NCBI GenBank assembly: GCA_045658425.1
Contig: JAZOVB010000153.1
Coordinates: 1-16,788, forward strand
Length of the DNA: 16,788 bases
Direction: 5' to 3'
From: SIG450 sp045658425
Lineage (GTDB): Bacteria; Bacillota; Clostridia; UMGS1840; HGM11507
Part shown: positions 15,471-16,788 of the stretch, in pieces
How positions within the stretch are numbered: the first letter of the stretch is position 1
How the letters are laid out: every line of letters starts with the position of its first letter
Made by a program: the position numbers and the translations under genes
Notes under the pieces: model-generated
The model's input: the letters and a program-made list of their open reading frames with translations, nothing else
Database searches by the model: none
Told to the model about the DNA's origin: nothing

Positions 15471-15510
15471 TTTCTGTATATAATATCAGTTATTTTCTGT
15501 ATATAATATC
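15471..15510. repeat. Pair of identical 17-nt direct repeats, 23-nt period
   Basis: TTTCTGTATATAATATC occurs at 15471-15487 and again, identical, at 15494-15510. Each copy contains a TATAAT, so they could be duplicated promoter -10 elements or operator sites spaced about two helical turns apart. They are about 200 nt upstream of the arsR start. Confidence 0.75.
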
Positions 15511-15643
15511 TTTACGGTGGCTCTCCAATGATTACAAGGGCGATATTGGTAGAATCGCTCTCCGTGTTAGTGGTATTATGTACAGAAAAAATCGCATACC
15601 AAAAGAGTTCAAAACATGTTCATACCGTTTTTACAAAAACATA

Positions 15644-15693
15644 TTGACATTCCTCTATTTGTTGCATATAATGATATATAGATAATCATCTAT
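15644..15693 (+). promoter_or_regulatory. Consensus promoter and operator dyad of arsR
   Basis: TTGACA (15644-15649) and TATAAT (15667-15672) are separated by 17 nt, a perfect sigma-A promoter. Immediately downstream is the dyad ATAGAT-AATC-ATCTAT (15678-15693), covering the expected start site. That is where an ArsR-type repressor would bind to control its own operon. Confidence 0.85.
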
Positions 15694-15705
15694 GGGAGGT
15701 AGCAT

Positions 15706-16014
15706 ATGGACGAAAAAAGAACAGCAATGATTTTCAAAGCATTCTGTGATGAAAATCGCATTCGCATTGTGAAACTCCTGCGAACCGGCGAAAAGTGTGC
15801 TTGTAAACTGCTTGAAGAAATCAATGTGACACAGCCAACACTATCCCATCACATGAAAATCCTCTGTGATTCGGGTATTGTGGTTGGTCGCAAAGAGGGC
15901 AAGTGGATGCACTACTCCATCTCGGCAGAGGGAGCAAGGGTCGCTACGGATTGCTTAAAAGAACTGACATCCATTGACTGCGGATGTAAAAACAAGTCGT
16001 GTTGTGAAAAGTAA
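15706..16014 (+). CDS. ArsR/SmtB-family metalloregulatory repressor
   Basis: This 102-residue winged-helix repressor contains ENRIRIVKLLRTGEKCACKL, where C31-A-C33 sits in the position of the arsenic/antimony-sensing cysteines of ArsR (ELCVCDL-type), followed by the recognition helix region VTQPTLSHHMKILCDSGIV (41-59). The C-terminus is cysteine-rich (C92, C94, C99, C100) and could complete a metal or arsenite site. Family members leave the operator when the ligand binds, inducing an efflux gene. A GGGAGGT Shine-Dalgarno sits 7 nt before the ATG. The permease follows 88 nt downstream on the same strand, which supports a two-gene toxic metal or metalloid response. The exact ligand, As(III) versus a divalent metal, is inferred. 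Confidence 0.92.
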   Translation: MDEKRTAMIFKAFCDENRIRIVKLLRTGEKCACKLLEEINVTQPTLSHHMKILCDSGIVVGRKEGKWMHYSISAEGARVATDCLKELTSIDCGCKNKSCCEK

Positions 16015-16050
16015 GGCAAGTCAAAACTTTTCCGCACGACTTCCCTTAAA

Positions 16051-16064
16051 GTCTATATATAGAC
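16051..16064. promoter_or_regulatory. Perfect 14-bp palindrome between arsR and the permease
   Basis: GTCTATATATAGAC reads the same on both strands. It shares the TCTAT/ATAGA core with the operator at 15678-15693, so it is a candidate second ArsR binding site. It lies 39 nt upstream of the permease start, downstream of arsR. Confidence 0.6.
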
Positions 16065-16102
16065 ACATTTCAATATAACTATATGAATGGGAGGTTTTCT
16101 AT

Positions 16103-16788
16103 ATGGAAACATTGAAAACAGCATGGGATTTCTTCCAAGCAGAAATCCTTGGCATGAACTGGCTTAATCGTTTGATAGGCACGGTTTTGAATGCTTGTGG
16201 TCTGGACACCACAGGTCGCATCGGTGGAAGTGTTCAATTCTTTATTTATGACACCATCAAGATAATGGTGTTGCTTGGTGTGCTGATTCTGATTATCTCG
16301 TATATTCAGAGTTATTTTCCACCGGAAAGAACGAAGAAAATTCTAGGCAGATTCCACGGAATTGGGGCAAATATCGTTGCGGCTCTGCTCGGAACGGTAA
16401 CACCGTTTTGTTCCTGCTCCTCTATCCCCTTGTTTATCGGATTTACAAGTGCAGGACTTCCGCTTGGTGTAACATTCTCGTTCCTCATTTCCTCCCCGAT
16501 GGTTGATCTTGGTAGTCTTGTTCTCTTGATGAGTATTTTCGGATGGAAAGTTGCAATTATCTATGTGCTTCTTGGGTTGGTTATTGCCGTTATCGGTGGC
16601 ACGATGATTGAGAAGTTACACCTTGAAAATCAAGTTGAGGAATATATCCGCAAAGGACATTCGCTTGATGTTCCACAGGAAGAACTGCATTTCAAAGACC
16701 GCATGAAATATGCTTGGGAACAGGTCGTTTCCACCGCCAAAAGGGTTGCTCCCTATGTCCTTGTTGGCGTAGGCATTGGTGCTATCAT
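16103..16788 (+). CDS. UPF0718/DUF318 permease (ArsP-like), partial (3' end beyond window)
   Basis: The frame is open from the ATG at 16103 (Shine-Dalgarno GGGAGGT) to the right edge, 228 codons. Hydrophobic segments occur at about 50-70, 85-100, 108-135 and 140-170. The hallmark is TPFCSCSSIPLFIGFTSAGL (about 100-119), followed by FLISSPMVDLGS, the conserved core of the UPF0718 permeases. ArsP of Campylobacter, an exporter of trivalent methylated or aromatic arsenicals, belongs to this family and depends on the paired cysteines. With ArsR directly upstream, a metalloid efflux role is likely, but other UPF0718 members have unknown substrates. The missing C-terminal half prevents a full comparison. 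Confidence 0.88.
   Translation, partial: METLKTAWDFFQAEILGMNWLNRLIGTVLNACGLDTTGRIGGSVQFFIYDTIKIMVLLGVLILIISYIQSYFPPERTKKILGRFHGIGANIVAALLGTVTPFCSCSSIPLFIGFTSAGLPLGVTFSFLISSPMVDLGSLVLLMSIFGWKVAIIYVLLGLVIAVIGGTMIEKLHLENQVEEYIRKGHSLDVPQEELHFKDRMKYAWEQVVSTAKRVAPYVLVGVGIGAI

Larger units (their letters stand above)
15204..15705. other. Intergenic region between the divergent recombinase and arsR units
   Basis: No gene of convincing length is seen. It contains a plus-strand terminator (15351-15380), two 17-nt direct repeats (15471-15510), and the arsR promoter. The stretch 15230-15350 has several short stems (for example CTGAT/ATCAG near 15269-15282) and ends in the terminator. It could therefore encode a small plus-strand RNA or be the tail of a gene lost by rearrangement; neither is demonstrated. 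Confidence 0.4.

Noticed and set aside
15523..15646. Short plus-strand ORF starting MITRAILVES before the arsR promoter
   Set aside because: About 38 codons, poor Shine-Dalgarno spacing, ends in the arsR promoter, no recognisable protein.
1..16788. CRISPR array, tRNA or rRNA genes, insertion sequence with transposase
   Set aside because: No regularly spaced repeat-spacer units, no cloverleaf or rRNA-like segment and no DDE or HUH transposase were seen on either strand.

Overview
The window looks like accessory DNA from a low-GC Bacillota, most likely a gut-type Clostridia. The reasons are strong AGGAGG-type ribosome binding sites, AT-rich intergenic DNA, sigma-A-like promoters, a large serine recombinase of the clostridial integrative-element kind, and a left-edge gene resembling the DUF6100 family of conjugative elements. 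This assignment is an inference; no rRNA, tRNA or core gene is present.

Left edge (1-1135). A minus-strand DUF6100-like gene runs off the window. Upstream of it sits what reads as a complete attenuation system: a run of 11-bp direct repeats ending at the -35, a promoter, a stem-loop, a 15-codon leader ORF with a near-perfect Shine-Dalgarno, and an intrinsic terminator just before the gene. The layout resembles leaders of inducible ribosome-targeted resistance genes, but no resistance gene follows.

Middle (1305-12776). All genes are on the minus strand and AT-rich, and together they form a dense defence island. In transcription order: a small HTH regulator and a Bro-N/Fic fusion protein; then a tight four-gene unit mod - PIN-domain nuclease - two-TM membrane protein - res; then a Ymh-family (HEPN-like) protein, AbiH, a DUF2971 protein and a putative PD-(D/E)XK nuclease. 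The mod/res pair is a type III restriction-modification system with two extra genes inserted between its subunits. This is the best candidate in the window for an undescribed composite system. The last two genes are bracketed by two copies of a 23-bp direct repeat.

Right part (12840-16788). Composition becomes less AT-rich. A minus-strand transcript carries a 56-codon gene and a large serine recombinase; it has a good promoter, a terminator-like hairpin inside the small gene, and a strong terminator after the recombinase. Divergent from it, on the plus strand, are an ArsR-family repressor with a consensus promoter and operator-like dyad, and the start of a UPF0718/ArsP-type permease that runs off the right edge. 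The recombinase probably mobilises, or once mobilised, the neighbouring cargo, but no attachment-site pair could be proven inside the window.
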